Shown piece by piece: positions 1-9,716 of a DNA stretch of 34,335 nt. The notes under the pieces are model-generated. The model saw nothing but the letters and a program-made list of their open reading frames with translations. It searched no databases and had not been told where the DNA came from. The DNA lies in assembly GCF_013464485.1 (NCBI RefSeq), contig NZ_RAUX01000016.1:1-34335 (forward strand). Direction: 5' to 3'. A program made the position numbers and the translations under genes. This DNA is from Stenotrophomonas maltophilia. GTDB taxonomy: Bacteria; Pseudomonadota; Gammaproteobacteria; Xanthomonadales; Xanthomonadaceae. Position 1 is the stretch's first letter, and the number at the start of each line of letters is the position of its first letter.

Positions 1-3
1 CCT

Positions 4-34
<31 letters not shown>

Positions 35-127
35 CCCGCATCCGGGAGTCGGGGCTTCCCGCGACCCACCCACCACGGAGGGGCTCCGCCGCTGGCCGGC
101 CCGGCCGAAGGCCCGCCCTCCGCGCGA

Positions 128-133
128 TACAAT
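128..133 (+). promoter_or_regulatory. Possible -10 box of queF (leaderless start)
   Basis: TACAAT matches the sigma-70 -10 consensus at five of six positions... its end lies seven bases before the ATG at 141, so transcription would start at or next to the A of the start codon. No convincing -35 is seen 16-18 bases upstream. Confidence 0.3.
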
Positions 134-140
134 GCCCACC

Positions 141-959
141 ATGAACACCCCACAGGATTCCAGCCTCGGTCGCGAGGTCAGTTACCCGTCGCAGTACGAT
201 CCCGGCCTGCTGTTTCCCATCCCCCGCAGCGGTGCCCGCGCCGAGATCGGCCTCGATGACGCCGCGCTGCCGTTCGTCGGCCATGACCGCTGGCACGCCT
301 TCGAGCTGAGCTGGCTCGACCCGCGCGGCAAGCCGCAGGTGGCCGTGGCCACCGTGCAGGTGCCGTGCACCTCGCCGCGGTTGATCGAATCGAAGTCGTT
401 CAAGCTGTACCTCAACTCCCTCAACAGCACCCGCATCGACAGCGCCGAGGCACTGCGCGAGCGCCTGGTGGCCGACCTGTCGGCCTGCGCCGGTGCGCCG
501 GTCCAGGTCGAGTTCGGCCTGCCGGGCCTGCGTGAGACGCCGCTCGGTGAATCCATCGACGGGCTGGACGTGGAGATCGACTGCTACGGTCCGCCGCAGG
601 CGGACTTCCTCGCCGCCGATGCGGGCGAGGTGGTGGAAGAGACCCTGGTCTCGGCGCTGCTGAAGTCCAACTGCCCGGTCACCGGCCAGCCGGACTGGGC
701 CACGGTCAGCCTGCGTTACCGCGGACCGAAGATCGACCGCGCCGGACTGCTGCGCTACCTCATCAGCTACCGCGAGCACGCCGAGTTCCACGAACAGTGC
801 GTTGAACGGATCTTCAGCGAAGTGTCTACGCGCTGCCAGCCGCAATGGCTGGAAGTGGAGGCCCGCTACACCCGCCGTGGTGGCCTGGATATCAATCCCT
901 GGCGTGCCAGCCCCGGCATCGCTGCCCCGGCTGCGACCTATCGCGAACTGCGGCAGTAA
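141..959 (+). CDS. queF: NADPH-dependent 7-cyano-7-deazaguanine reductase QueF
   Basis: Reduces preQ0 to preQ1 in queuosine tRNA-modification synthesis in the cytoplasm. The 272-residue product has the length of the bimodular (YqfI-like) QueF class. The QueF motif ESKSFKLY starts near residue 83. The catalytic cysteine lies in [11 protein letters not shown] (Cys near 178), with the catalytic Asp in the same segment. An upstream in-frame ATG at 132 would add only three residues; I chose 141 because the product then starts MNTPQDSS as I recall for Xanthomonadaceae homologues. A -10-like TACAAT at 128-133 sits eight bases before this ATG and no Shine-Dalgarno is visible, so the message may be leaderless. 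I see no preQ1 riboswitch upstream. A GC-rich hairpin follows the gene. Confidence 0.95.
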   Translation: MNTPQDSSLGREVSYPSQYDPGLLFPIPRSGARAEIGLDDAALPFVGHDRWHAFELSWLDPRGKPQVAVATVQVPCTSPRLIESKSFKLYLNSLNSTRIDSAEALRERLVADLSACAGAPVQVEFGLPGLRETPLGESIDGLDVEIDCYGPPQADFLAADAGEVVEETLVSALLKSNCPVTGQPDWATVSLRYRGPKIDRAGLLRYLISYREHAEFHEQCVERIFSEVSTRCQPQWLEVEARYTRRGGLDINPWRASPGIAAPAATYRELRQ

Positions 960-983
960 CCGCCGCAGGCGGTCGCCCGTTGT

Positions 984-1047
984 GCCGGGCCATGCCCGGC
1001 GAGCACCGCGGCCAAGCCCAGCACCGCCGGCCAGCGGCCGGCACTAC
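984..1047. repeat. Two palindromes after queF, one SMAG-type
   Basis: GCCGGGC-CAT-GCCCGGC (984-1000) is a perfect 7-bp hairpin. At 1026-1047 a second palindrome reads, on the minus strand, GTAGTGCCGGCCGC followed by TGGCCGGC, which has the GTAG head typical of the SMAG repeat family of S. maltophilia. The truncated element at 34322-34335 has the same sequence. Confidence 0.7.
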
Positions 1048-1072
1048 CGCACACCTTCTCTCCCGATTGTTC

Positions 1073-1092
1073 AGCCGCCCCGGGGGGCGGCT
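1073..1092 (+). terminator. GC-rich hairpin, possible weak terminator
   Basis: AGCCGCC and GGCGGCT pair around a CCGGGG-type loop. Only a poor T tract (TTCACATCT) follows, so termination efficiency is doubtful. It lies between queF and the LysM gene. Confidence 0.35.
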
Positions 1093-1169
1093 TCACATCT
1101 GCACCATCCCCATTTAACAACCTCCATGGCACCGTGCGAACCACGTAGTCATGCAGACGGGAGTTGTGG

Positions 1170-1463
1170 ATGAGTACCGAGAAGAAAGCCGATTTCTCCG
1201 GCGTCAGTGGCAGTGTCGACAGTACCGCCGAGCAGGTGCCGAAGGCGGACTTCTCCGGCGTCAGCGCCTCGGTGGACAGCACCGCAGACGTTGTCAGCGG
1301 CGGCACCTATACCGTGCAGAAGGGTGACTCGCTGTCGAAGATCGCCAAGCAGCATCTGGGCGACGCCAATGCCTGGAAGAAGATCTTCGAAGCCAACCGC
1401 GATGTGCTTGATGACCCGGACAAGATCTTCCCGGGCCAGACCCTGAAACTGCCGCCGAAGTAA
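1170..1463 (+). CDS. Small LysM-domain protein with tandem N-terminal repeat
   Basis: A 97-residue protein. Residues 46-97 form one LysM domain (GTYTVQKGDSLSKIAK... to FPGQTLKLPPK), a fold that binds peptidoglycan or chitin-like glycans. Residues 6-24 and 25-43 are two near-identical 19-residue units beginning KADFSGVS and differing at few positions. No signal peptide is visible, as in the cytoplasmic/periplasmic-ambiguous E. coli Kbp (YgaU), which pairs a BON domain with LysM; here the repeat takes the BON position. A TTG at 1164 could extend the frame by two residues, but ATG 1170 (MSTEKKADF) is the better start, preceded by CGGGAG. It is followed after 42 bases by the lipoprotein gene in the same direction. 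Confidence 0.85.
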   Translation: MSTEKKADFSGVSGSVDSTAEQVPKADFSGVSASVDSTADVVSGGTYTVQKGDSLSKIAKQHLGDANAWKKIFEANRDVLDDPDKIFPGQTLKLPPK

Positions 1464-1505
1464 GCCGGCCGAACGTCGTCCGACAATCCCTGGGAGGAAC
1501 CCCGA

Positions 1506-2018
1506 ATGATCAAGACCACCCCGCTCCAGACCGCCCTGATCGCCGCCCTGCTGGGCAGCGTCGCCTTGGTCGGTTGCAAGAAGAAAGAAGAGTCGACCGA
1601 CAGCAACGCCGCTCCGGCAGCGACCGCTCCGGCCGAACCGGCAGCACCCGCACCGATGACCGGCGCGCCGCCGCCGATGGCCGAAGCCGCTGCAGTGAGC
1701 GTATCGGCGGTCACGGTCGGCAAGACCGCAGCCGCCGACAAGTCGGTTGCGACCACGGCATTGTTCGCACCGAAGGACGACGTCATTGTCTCGGTCAAGA
1801 CCGACGGTGCCGCCAACAACGTCACCGTTGGCGCGAAGCTGACCTACCAGGACGGCCAGGTGGCCGGTGAACAGAACGCCACACTGAACACCAGCGGTGC
1901 AGAAACCACCAACGTCACGTTCAAGAATGCAAAGGGCTGGCCGGCCGGCAAGTACCGGGCCGAAGTCACCGTCGATGGCAAGGCGGCCGGAACGCCGCAG
2001 GAGTTCGAGGTCAAGTAA
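1506..2018 (+). CDS. Small Ala-rich lipoprotein
   Basis: A 170-residue protein with an N-terminal signal (TALIAALLGSVALVG) ending in a lipobox, VALVGC, with the acylated Cys at about residue 24. Basic and acidic residues follow (KKKEESTD), then an Ala/Pro-rich linker to about residue 70 and a probable small beta-rich domain (about 75-170, ending TPQEFEVK). The enzyme function is not recognisable. GGAGGA eight bases before the ATG is a strong ribosome-binding site. A strong terminator follows at 2053, so LysM and lipoprotein genes may form a two-gene cell-envelope transcription unit. Confidence 0.85.
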   Translation: MIKTTPLQTALIAALLGSVALVGCKKKEESTDSNAAPAATAPAEPAAPAPMTGAPPPMAEAAAVSVSAVTVGKTAAADKSVATTALFAPKDDVIVSVKTDGAANNVTVGAKLTYQDGQVAGEQNATLNTSGAETTNVTFKNAKGWPAGKYRAEVTVDGKAAGTPQEFEVK

Positions 2019-2052
2019 GTCCTGCCGACTCTCTCCCGGCAGGGCTCACGAT

Positions 2053-2085
2053 GGACGCAGCCGCGAGGCTGCGTCCTTTTTTATT
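2053..2085 (+). terminator. Rho-independent terminator after the lipoprotein gene
   Basis: Perfect 10-bp stem GGACGCAGCC / GGCTGCGTCC with a GCGA tetraloop, followed by TTTTTTATT. Confidence 0.93.
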
Positions 2086-2150
2086 GGGCGATGCCGCTTT
2101 GGGGGCTACCGGGATACGCTGAACGGAACACGGACAGGTCGGGAGACAGG

Positions 2151-2681
2151 ATGTTCAGCTGGATTGCGCTCACACTCGCAATGGGACCAGTAAATCTCTG
2201 GAGCTACAGTTGCGACCACTTCCTATACGGCGCCTGTGTGCGCGTGCCGACAGGCATGTCCGTGACCTACGAGGCACCTGTTGACTTTGGTCTGCACCGC
2301 ATCAGGCATGATGGTAGGGAAATCGCCCTGATCTACGAGGGCGACGCCCCCGAAAAGCCTGCGTCAGGAAGCACGCCGGATCTTCGTTTCACGGACGGCG
2401 GATATGCCGTGTCGGGATACGTAAGGTCGGAAGGACGTTCCACTAGGTACGATGTCTACATTCGGCCCGGATCGTCTGACGCCGGTTCGCTGCACATCCG
2501 AGGTGCTGCAGCGACGGCTGATGAACTCGCCAGCCTGGCCGCCGTCGTTGGGGGATTCCGTGTCTGCAATTTCCAGCAAAGCAAGCGCGCACAGACGTTG
2601 ACCTGTCCGAGGCGTGCCGAGTGGGGGCAGCGATTGTCGGAGTGGGTCATGCGTGCCTCCACGAGCGGGAAGTCGAACTAG
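2151..2681 (+). CDS. Hypothetical protein, lower GC than surroundings
   Basis: A 176-residue product that I do not recognise. The frame is open from 2091, but ATG 2151 (MFSWIALTLAMG) has GGGAGACAGG just upstream and gives a hydrophobic N-terminus that could be a short signal or anchor (residues 1-18), with cysteines soon after (YSCDHFLYGAC). The body is predicted soluble, with further cysteines (RVCNF, LTCPRR) that could form disulphides if exported. Base composition is visibly lower in GC than the neighbours (about 53% by my count of 2281-2340), suggesting recent acquisition or relaxed selection. It is isolated between a strong terminator and the icd promoter region. Confidence 0.6.
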   Translation: MFSWIALTLAMGPVNLWSYSCDHFLYGACVRVPTGMSVTYEAPVDFGLHRIRHDGREIALIYEGDAPEKPASGSTPDLRFTDGGYAVSGYVRSEGRSTRYDVYIRPGSSDAGSLHIRGAAATADELASLAAVVGGFRVCNFQQSKRAQTLTCPRRAEWGQRLSEWVMRASTSGKSN

Positions 2682-2761
2682 CCATCAAGCCTCGGGTTCC
2701 AGACCGGAAGCGAGCCAACGACGAAACACAGCGGTCCAGTACCGCCGCGTATGGCACGGCT

Positions 2762-2790
2762 TTGCCCCGCGCGGCTGAAAACGCGACAAT
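2762..2790 (+). promoter_or_regulatory. Candidate icd promoter
   Basis: TTGCCC (2762-2767) and GACAAT (2785-2790) are separated by 17 bases, each matching the sigma-70 consensus at four of six positions. This would give a leader of about 135 bases before icd. Confidence 0.3.
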
Positions 2791-2822
2791 GCAGGGGTTT
2801 CCCCGCCGCGCGCCCACCCTGA

Positions 2823-5153
<2,331 letters not shown>

Positions 5154-5178
5154 TCCATCGCCGCCCGCTTGACCCCGG

Positions 5179-5208
5179 AACCCGCGCTTCGGCGCGGGTT
5201 TCTTTTTT
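5179..5208 (+). terminator. Rho-independent terminator of icd
   Basis: Perfect 9-bp stem AACCCGCGC / GCGCGGGTT with a TTCG tetraloop, followed by TCTTTTTT. Confidence 0.95.
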
Positions 5209-5274
5209 GGGTGGCCCCATTCGCCCCCCGTCCAGAACCGTGACTTCCGTCGGCTGTCGGAATGCCGTCAAAGG

Positions 5275-5288
5275 GGCATGAAACTTGC
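5275..5288 (+). promoter_or_regulatory. Candidate sigma-54 (-24/-12) promoter for the GTPase/Roadblock operon
   Basis: GGCATGAAACTTGC carries the invariant GG and GC dinucleotides separated by exactly ten bases and a full TTGC at -12, as in TGGCAC-N5-TTGC. The start would be near 5300, giving a leader of about 130 bases to ATG 5431. Sigma-54 controls pilus and flagellar genes in this family, which suits a MglA/MglB-like module. I did not identify an activator-binding site. Confidence 0.5.
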
Positions 5289-5396
5289 CCGCGATGGCCG
5301 TCGCAGAACCGATCGGACACCGTCTGCAACCGCTCCCGATCTGAGCAGTCGATCACGACGGCTGCCGCTGGCGATGCCCTAGCCTTGGCGACGCGA

Positions 5397-5415
5397 GGCC
5401 ACCGGGGAGGTGGCC
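5397..5415 (+). promoter_or_regulatory. Hairpin in the leader next to the ribosome-binding site
   Basis: GGCCACC (5397-5403) and GGTGGCC (5409-5415) form a perfect 7-bp stem with loop GGGGA. It ends five bases before the GGGGAA ribosome-binding site (5420-5425) of the gene at 5431. It could modulate translation initiation. An alternative GTG start at 5410 would lie inside this stem. Confidence 0.4.
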
Positions 5416-5430
5416 GCACGGGGAACACGG

Positions 5431-6396
5431 ATGGCACGCGTGCTGGTAGTGGGAACCGACATCCAGGGCGAGCAGGCCCTGCTGCAACGGCTGCGTTTGG
5501 CGTCTGCGCTGCCGGACGGCCAGATCCGTCGCAGCCAGGACCTGGACGACTGCGACCTGCTGGTCATCCGCGATACGCCGGCGCTGCGCAATGCGGCCCT
5601 TCGCATGCGCGAGCAACGCCCGCGACTGCAGTGCTGGATCGAAGACCTGGGCGGCCAGCTGCGCGACGGCGATGGCCATCAGGACATACTTGATGACGGT
5701 GCCATCGGCCGCGCCCTGCGCGGGATGCAGTTGGCAGTGGAGCCCCTGGCCATGCACGCACCCGCACCGATCCGCCTGGCCGATGGTGCACACGCCATCA
5801 CCCGCCTCCTGCGGGAGCGCCTGCCGTTGCGCCAGGGCCAGGCCCTGCTCTGCGATGCCGGAGAGCCGGTACTGCTGATGGACCTGGAACACGACCAGGC
5901 CGTGTTGTTGCAGGAGCCCGCGGCTGCGCTGGTCGAACGCCTGGCCGATGCCTTCGAGCGCCTGCAGCTGGATGCGCTGACGCCGGCGCGCCTGCATGCC
6001 CTGGCCGGTGAGCGGCCACGCCAGCCACTACGGCCCCTGCTGTGGCAGTGGGCACAACGCAGCCGCCATTGGCAGGCACTGGACGAGCGCCTGCACAGTG
6101 CTTCGGTGAAGCTGCTGCGCTGGCCCGATTTCCGCGTGCTGGGTCATGACCACGATGGCTTCCGCTTGTGCTCGTTGCTGCTCAAGCGTGCATGCACGGT
6201 AGACGAGTGCGCGATGCTGCTCGAGCTGCCGGTGGCCGCCGTGCGCGACTTCATCCATGCCGCCTACCTGTGCGGCTATGCGCAGCTGCAGTCCATGCCG
6301 GCGGCCCCGGTGACGGCGATACGTGGCAAGGGGGCCGACAGCGGCCTGCTGGCCCGCTTGTGGCGGCACCTGCGTGGGAGCGAGCGCAATGCGTGA
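5431..6396 (+). CDS. Pseudo-receiver / winged-helix protein of a GTPase-Roadblock operon
   Basis: A 321-residue protein of no named family that I can assign. The N-terminus (ARVLVVGTDIQGEQALLQRL ... DLLVIRD) looks like the first strands of a receiver fold, but no clear phospho-acceptor aspartate is seen. The C-terminal part, around residues 240-290, reads like a winged helix-turn-helix (TVDECAMLLELP ... AAVRDFIHAAYLCGYAQL). That resembles the DUF742-like wHTH encoded beside Roadblock and GTPase genes in actinobacterial conservons. ATG 5431 is preferred over GTG 5410 because GGGGAA lies five bases upstream. It overlaps the GTPase gene by eight bases, implying coupled translation and a shared function as input or output component of the switch. 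Confidence 0.75.
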   Translation: MARVLVVGTDIQGEQALLQRLRLASALPDGQIRRSQDLDDCDLLVIRDTPALRNAALRMREQRPRLQCWIEDLGGQLRDGDGHQDILDDGAIGRALRGMQLAVEPLAMHAPAPIRLADGAHAITRLLRERLPLRQGQALLCDAGEPVLLMDLEHDQAVLLQEPAAALVERLADAFERLQLDALTPARLHALAGERPRQPLRPLLWQWAQRSRHWQALDERLHSASVKLLRWPDFRVLGHDHDGFRLCSLLLKRACTVDECAMLLELPVAAVRDFIHAAYLCGYAQLQSMPAAPVTAIRGKGADSGLLARLWRHLRGSERNA

Positions 6397-6937
6397 GCAC
6401 AAGGTGGTGGTGCTGGGCGGCATGGGCAGCGGCAAGTCGACCCTGGTGCGCAGCATCGCGGCCGGAGCGGTGATCGACACTGATGTGGCCAACAGTGACC
6501 GCGTCGGTGCCGACAAGGCGTCCACCACCGTGGCGCTGGACTATGCAGACATCGACCTGCCCAACGGCGAACGCCTGCGTTTGTATGGCACGCCGGGCCA
6601 GCAGCGTTTCGACTTCCTGTGGCCGATCCTGCTTCAGGGTGCCAGCGGCGCCGTGCTGCTGCTGGATGCGCGTCGTGCGGGCATTGCGACCGAACTGGAG
6701 GGCTACCTGCAGGTGCTGCAGCCGTTCGCATCGGCCTTGGCGCTGGTGGTGGCGATCACCCACCTGGACCGGGTGCCGCAGGCCGCAGTGGACGATTGGG
6801 CTGCACGCGCCTGCCTTGATGGCCAGCCGCTGCCCCTGCTGGCCGTGGATGCCCGTGACCGAGACCAGGGATTGTTGCTGATGGATGTATTGATGAGCGA
6901 AATGGAAGCGCACGCACTGGTGGCGGCGCATGGCTGA
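6389..6937 (+). CDS. Ras-like small GTPase (MglA/Cvn type)
   Basis: A 182-residue cytoplasmic G-domain protein. The P-loop GGMGSGKST is at residues 10-18, a Thr-rich switch I (STTVALDYADI) lies near 45-55, the G3-like segment is YGTPGQQRF, the G4 position is THLD in place of NKxD, and VDARD is a possible G5. This pattern fits the prokaryotic Roadblock-associated GTPases (MglA relatives and the CvnD class) better than Era/Obg. These are usually switched by Roadblock partners acting as activating or exchange factors, which is consistent with two Roadblock genes directly downstream. ATG 6389 overlaps the previous stop by eight bases and its own stop overlaps the next gene by eight. In-frame residues upstream of 6389 have no family similarity. 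Confidence 0.88.
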   Translation: MREHKVVVLGGMGSGKSTLVRSIAAGAVIDTDVANSDRVGADKASTTVALDYADIDLPNGERLRLYGTPGQQRFDFLWPILLQGASGAVLLLDARRAGIATELEGYLQVLQPFASALALVVAITHLDRVPQAAVDDWAARACLDGQPLPLLAVDARDRDQGLLLMDVLMSEMEAHALVAAHG

Positions 6938-7346
6938 CGGGCAGGTGGCGGTCCTGCCTGACGCTGGCCAGCGTGAGCGCCTGCAGCCGCTGCTGCAGGG
7001 CCTCCAGCAGCGGGTGGAAGGCGTGCGTACGGTGGTGCTGGCCAGCATCGATGGCTTTGCCCTGGTCAGCGCCGGTGCCGAAGGACGCGGCGAACGCCTG
7101 GCAGCGATGACCAGCGCGATGCTGGCGCTGGCCGCGGCGGTCGGGCGTGAACTGTTGCTGGGAGATCTGCAGACGCTGATGCTGGAGGCCGCAGGCGGCA
7201 AGGTGCTGATGCTGGCGATCCAGGCCGAAGGTCGTGCACCGCTGCTGCTGATGGCGGCCTGCGACCAGCGCAGCGTGATCGGCCAGGTGCTGTGGCAGAG
7301 CAGGGAATGTGGCCAGGCGATCCTGGCCGAACTCGGCGGACCGTGA
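6930..7346 (+). CDS. Roadblock/LC7 domain protein 1
   Basis: A 138-residue protein with the single Roadblock/LC7 fold: helix (RLQPLLQGLQQRVEGV), strand (RTVVLASIDGFALVSAG), helix (GERLAAMTSAMLALAAAVGREL), then strands (QTLMLEAAGGKVLMLAIQ, APLLLMAACD) and a final helix. Roadblock proteins dimerise and bind small GTPases (MglB-MglA pair). Its start overlaps the GTPase stop by eight bases. It is more divergent from the second Roadblock protein than a recent duplication would give, so the two probably have different jobs, for example heterodimerisation. Confidence 0.85.
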   Translation: MADGQVAVLPDAGQRERLQPLLQGLQQRVEGVRTVVLASIDGFALVSAGAEGRGERLAAMTSAMLALAAAVGRELLLGDLQTLMLEAAGGKVLMLAIQAEGRAPLLLMAACDQRSVIGQVLWQSRECGQAILAELGGP

Positions 7347-7399
7347 GCCCGTCCGCAGGGGAACGAGGGGCTCGAACCAACACCGACAAGGGGTGCGAC

Positions 7400-7759
7400 G
7401 TGGCTGGATTGAATGAATCGTTGAATGCACTGATGGGTATCGACGGCGCGCAGGCAGTGGCGCTGGTCGACTACGAAAGCGGCATGCTGCTGGGCGAGGC
7501 CGGTGCCGGCATGGACATGGAAGTGGCCGCCGCCGGCAACACCGAAGTGATCCGCGCCAAGATGAAGACCGCCGCATCGCTGAATCTCAACGACAGCATC
7601 GAAGACATCCTGATCTCGCTGGGCAAGGCGTACCACATCATGCGCCCGGTGGCGAAGAAGAAGGGGCTGTTCTTCTACATCGTGCTGGACCGTACCAAGT
7701 CCAACCTGGCATTGGCCCGGCGCAAGGTGCAGGACGTGGAGGCCGAACTGGCGATCTGA
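7400..7759 (+). CDS. Roadblock/LC7 domain protein 2
   Basis: A 119-residue Roadblock-fold protein (LNESLNALMGIDG, AVALVDYESGMLLGEAG, then IEDILISLGKAYHIMRPV and GLFFYIVLDRTKSNLALAR). The frame is open from 7292, but GTG 7400 has AAGGGG six bases upstream and starts exactly at the domain (MAGLNESLN), so I take it as the start; the in-frame residues before it overlap Roadblock 1. It is 53 bases downstream of Roadblock 1 and ends the operon. A set of SMAG palindromes follows immediately. Confidence 0.85.
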   Translation: MAGLNESLNALMGIDGAQAVALVDYESGMLLGEAGAGMDMEVAAAGNTEVIRAKMKTAASLNLNDSIEDILISLGKAYHIMRPVAKKKGLFFYIVLDRTKSNLALARRKVQDVEAELAI

Positions 7760-7772
7760 GCCATTGGCTTCG

Positions 7773-7869
7773 GTAGAGTCGAGCCCGCCCGACTGCTCTT
7801 TGCAACTGTAGAGCCGAGCCATGCTCGGCTGCTTCTGCCTGGATCAGCCGAGCATGGGCTCGGCTCTAC
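7773..7869. repeat. Three SMAG palindromes, two as an inverted pair
   Basis: GTAG-headed imperfect palindromes: 7773-7796 (GTAGAGTCGAGC ... CGACTGC, plus), 7808-7832 (GTAGAGCCGAGC ... GCTCGGCTGC, plus) and 7845-7869 (same sequence, minus). The last two face each other over a 12-base gap and could form one long hairpin in the transcript, protecting the 3' end of the Roadblock mRNA. They match the SMAG REP family of S. maltophilia. Confidence 0.85.
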
Positions 7870-7924
7870 ACAAGCCACCCCACGCCAGCGTATGGTGAAG
7901 CCGGTCCTACCGGGTGAGCCACGC

Positions 7925-9655
7925 ATGTCCGAGCCTGACATCGCTGCCGAGCTGGCGCCGCGCATTGCCGGCGTCATCCGCGATGGTTTCGAGCAGTACC
8001 ACGCCCGCTTCGCGGCGATCTCCGCGCGCGCGCGGCAGCGCTTCGAGCAGCGCGACTGGGCCAGTGCCCGGCAGGACGCGGTCGAGCGCATCGCGCTGTA
8101 CGACCTGTGCATCGCCGAGCAGATGGATGCGTTGCGCCGCCTCGCCGGTGACGCGATCGGCGAGCGCGCGCTGTGGTTGCAGGTGCACGCCGGCTACAGC
8201 GCGCTGCTGCAGGGCCTGATCGACGCCGAGCTGTACAAGACCTTCTACAACACGCTGTCGCGGCGCCTGTTCGCCACTCGTGGCGTGGACCCGGCACTGG
8301 AGTTCATCGCCTTCGATGTCGAGCCTTCCGACGCCATCACCCATCCCGTCGCGCGCCATACCTATGCCGTCTCGCCGACGCGGCCGGTGGAGGCACTGCA
8401 GCGGGTGCTGGCCGACTACCGCTTCGATGTTCCCTATGCGCACCAGCTGCGGTGCGCCGCGGCCATCGCCGTGCGCCTGCAGGACGATCTTGCCCATTGG
8501 GGTGACACGCCGGTGCGCAGCATCGAACTGCTCGATACCGTGTTCTACCGCGAGCGTCGTGCCTATCTGGTCGGCCGCGTGTTCGGCGAGCATCGGTTCT
8601 CGCCGTGCGTGATCGCGCTGGTCAACGACGAGCGTGGGCTGCGTGCCGATGCGGTGCTGACCCGGCGCCGCGACGTGGCTCACCTGTTCGGCGTGTCGCG
8701 CAGCTACTTCCAGGCCAACCTGGCCACGGTGGGCGATGCGGTGGTGTTCCTGCGCAGCCTGCTGCCAGGCAAGCCCATCGATGAGATCTACACCGTGCTG
8801 GGCCGTGCCAAGCAGGGCAAGACCGAGCGCTACCGCACCTTCTTCCGCCACTTCAACGAGCACCCGCAGGAGCGGCTGGTGCATGCCGAAGGCACGCCCG
8901 GCATGGTCATGGCGGTGTTCACGCTGCCCAGCTATCCGCTGGTGTTCAAGCTGATCCGCGACCGATTCGCCTGGCCGAAAGCGATGTCACGCCAGCAGGT
9001 GGAAGAGAAGTACGCACTGGTGTTCAACCTTGATCGTGTCGGTCGCCTGCTTGATGCACAGCCTTATCGCCACCTGCGGTTCCCGCGTGACCGCTTCGCA
9101 CCGGCGCTGCTGGACGAACTGCTGCAGCAGTGCGCGCAGAGCGTGCGCATCGATGGCGATGAGGTGGAGATTGCGTTGTGCTATGTGCAGCGCCGCTTCC
9201 GTCCATTGAATCTGTACCTGCGCGAACAGGGCGGGGAGGCGATACGTGCAGCGGCGCTGGATTACGCGCAGGCGATCACCGACATGGCGCGCAACAACAT
9301 CTTCCCCGGGGACATGCTGCCGAAGAACTTCGGCGTGTCGCGGCACGGGCGGGCGGTGTTCTACGACTATGACGAACTGTGCCTGGTCAGCGACTGTGTA
9401 TTCCGCGCCTGGCCGCAGCCGCGTACGCCGGAGGAGGCGATGGCCGACGAGCCCTGGTTCCATGTTGGCCCGCGCGATGTGTTTCCCGAGCGCTTCGGTC
9501 CGTTCATGGGCCTGCCGGCTGCGGAGCTGGCAGCCGTGCGCGAGCACTACCGGCACCTGTTCGATCCGGGCTGGTGGCAAGGCCTGCAGGAACGCTTCGC
9601 ACGAGGGGACTATCCGGATACACCGCCCTATGCGGGCGCACACCGGCTGGCCTGA
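7925..9655 (+). CDS. aceK: Isocitrate dehydrogenase kinase/phosphatase
   Basis: A bifunctional cytoplasmic enzyme that phosphorylates and dephosphorylates isocitrate dehydrogenase to set flux between the TCA cycle and glyoxylate shunt. The 576-residue product matches the family length. The ATP-loop segment [21 protein letters not shown] is followed by KLIRDRF. The catalytic loop [12 protein letters not shown] is near residue 462 and the metal-binding FYDYDEL near 480. I chose ATG 7925 ([10 protein letters not shown]) over ATG 7892, which adds eleven residues of non-family sequence. It stands alone, not linked to aceA/aceB as in E. coli. The only IDH in the window is the monomeric type, which is not the classical AceK substrate. 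Confidence 0.95.
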   Translation: MSEPDIAAELAPRIAGVIRDGFEQYHARFAAISARARQRFEQRDWASARQDAVERIALYDLCIAEQMDALRRLAGDAIGERALWLQVHAGYSALLQGLIDAELYKTFYNTLSRRLFATRGVDPALEFIAFDVEPSDAITHPVARHTYAVSPTRPVEALQRVLADYRFDVPYAHQLRCAAAIAVRLQDDLAHWGDTPVRSIELLDTVFYRERRAYLVGRVFGEHRFSPCVIALVNDERGLRADAVLTRRRDVAHLFGVSRSYFQANLATVGDAVVFLRSLLPGKPIDEIYTVLGRAKQGKTERYRTFFRHFNEHPQERLVHAEGTPGMVMAVFTLPSYPLVFKLIRDRFAWPKAMSRQQVEEKYALVFNLDRVGRLLDAQPYRHLRFPRDRFAPALLDELLQQCAQSVRIDGDEVEIALCYVQRRFRPLNLYLREQGGEAIRAAALDYAQAITDMARNNIFPGDMLPKNFGVSRHGRAVFYDYDELCLVSDCVFRAWPQPRTPEEAMADEPWFHVGPRDVFPERFGPFMGLPAAELAAVREHYRHLFDPGWWQGLQERFARGDYPDTPPYAGAHRLA

Positions 9656-9716
9656 GCCGGCTGTCATGGGTGTTGGGACTGAGGTACGCTCGCCGTTCAT
9701 CACCAAGGATCCGGCA

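Noticed and set aside
7773-7869. CRISPR-like repetition
   Set aside because: Units are palindromic, in both orientations and without regular spacers; they are REP/SMAG elements.
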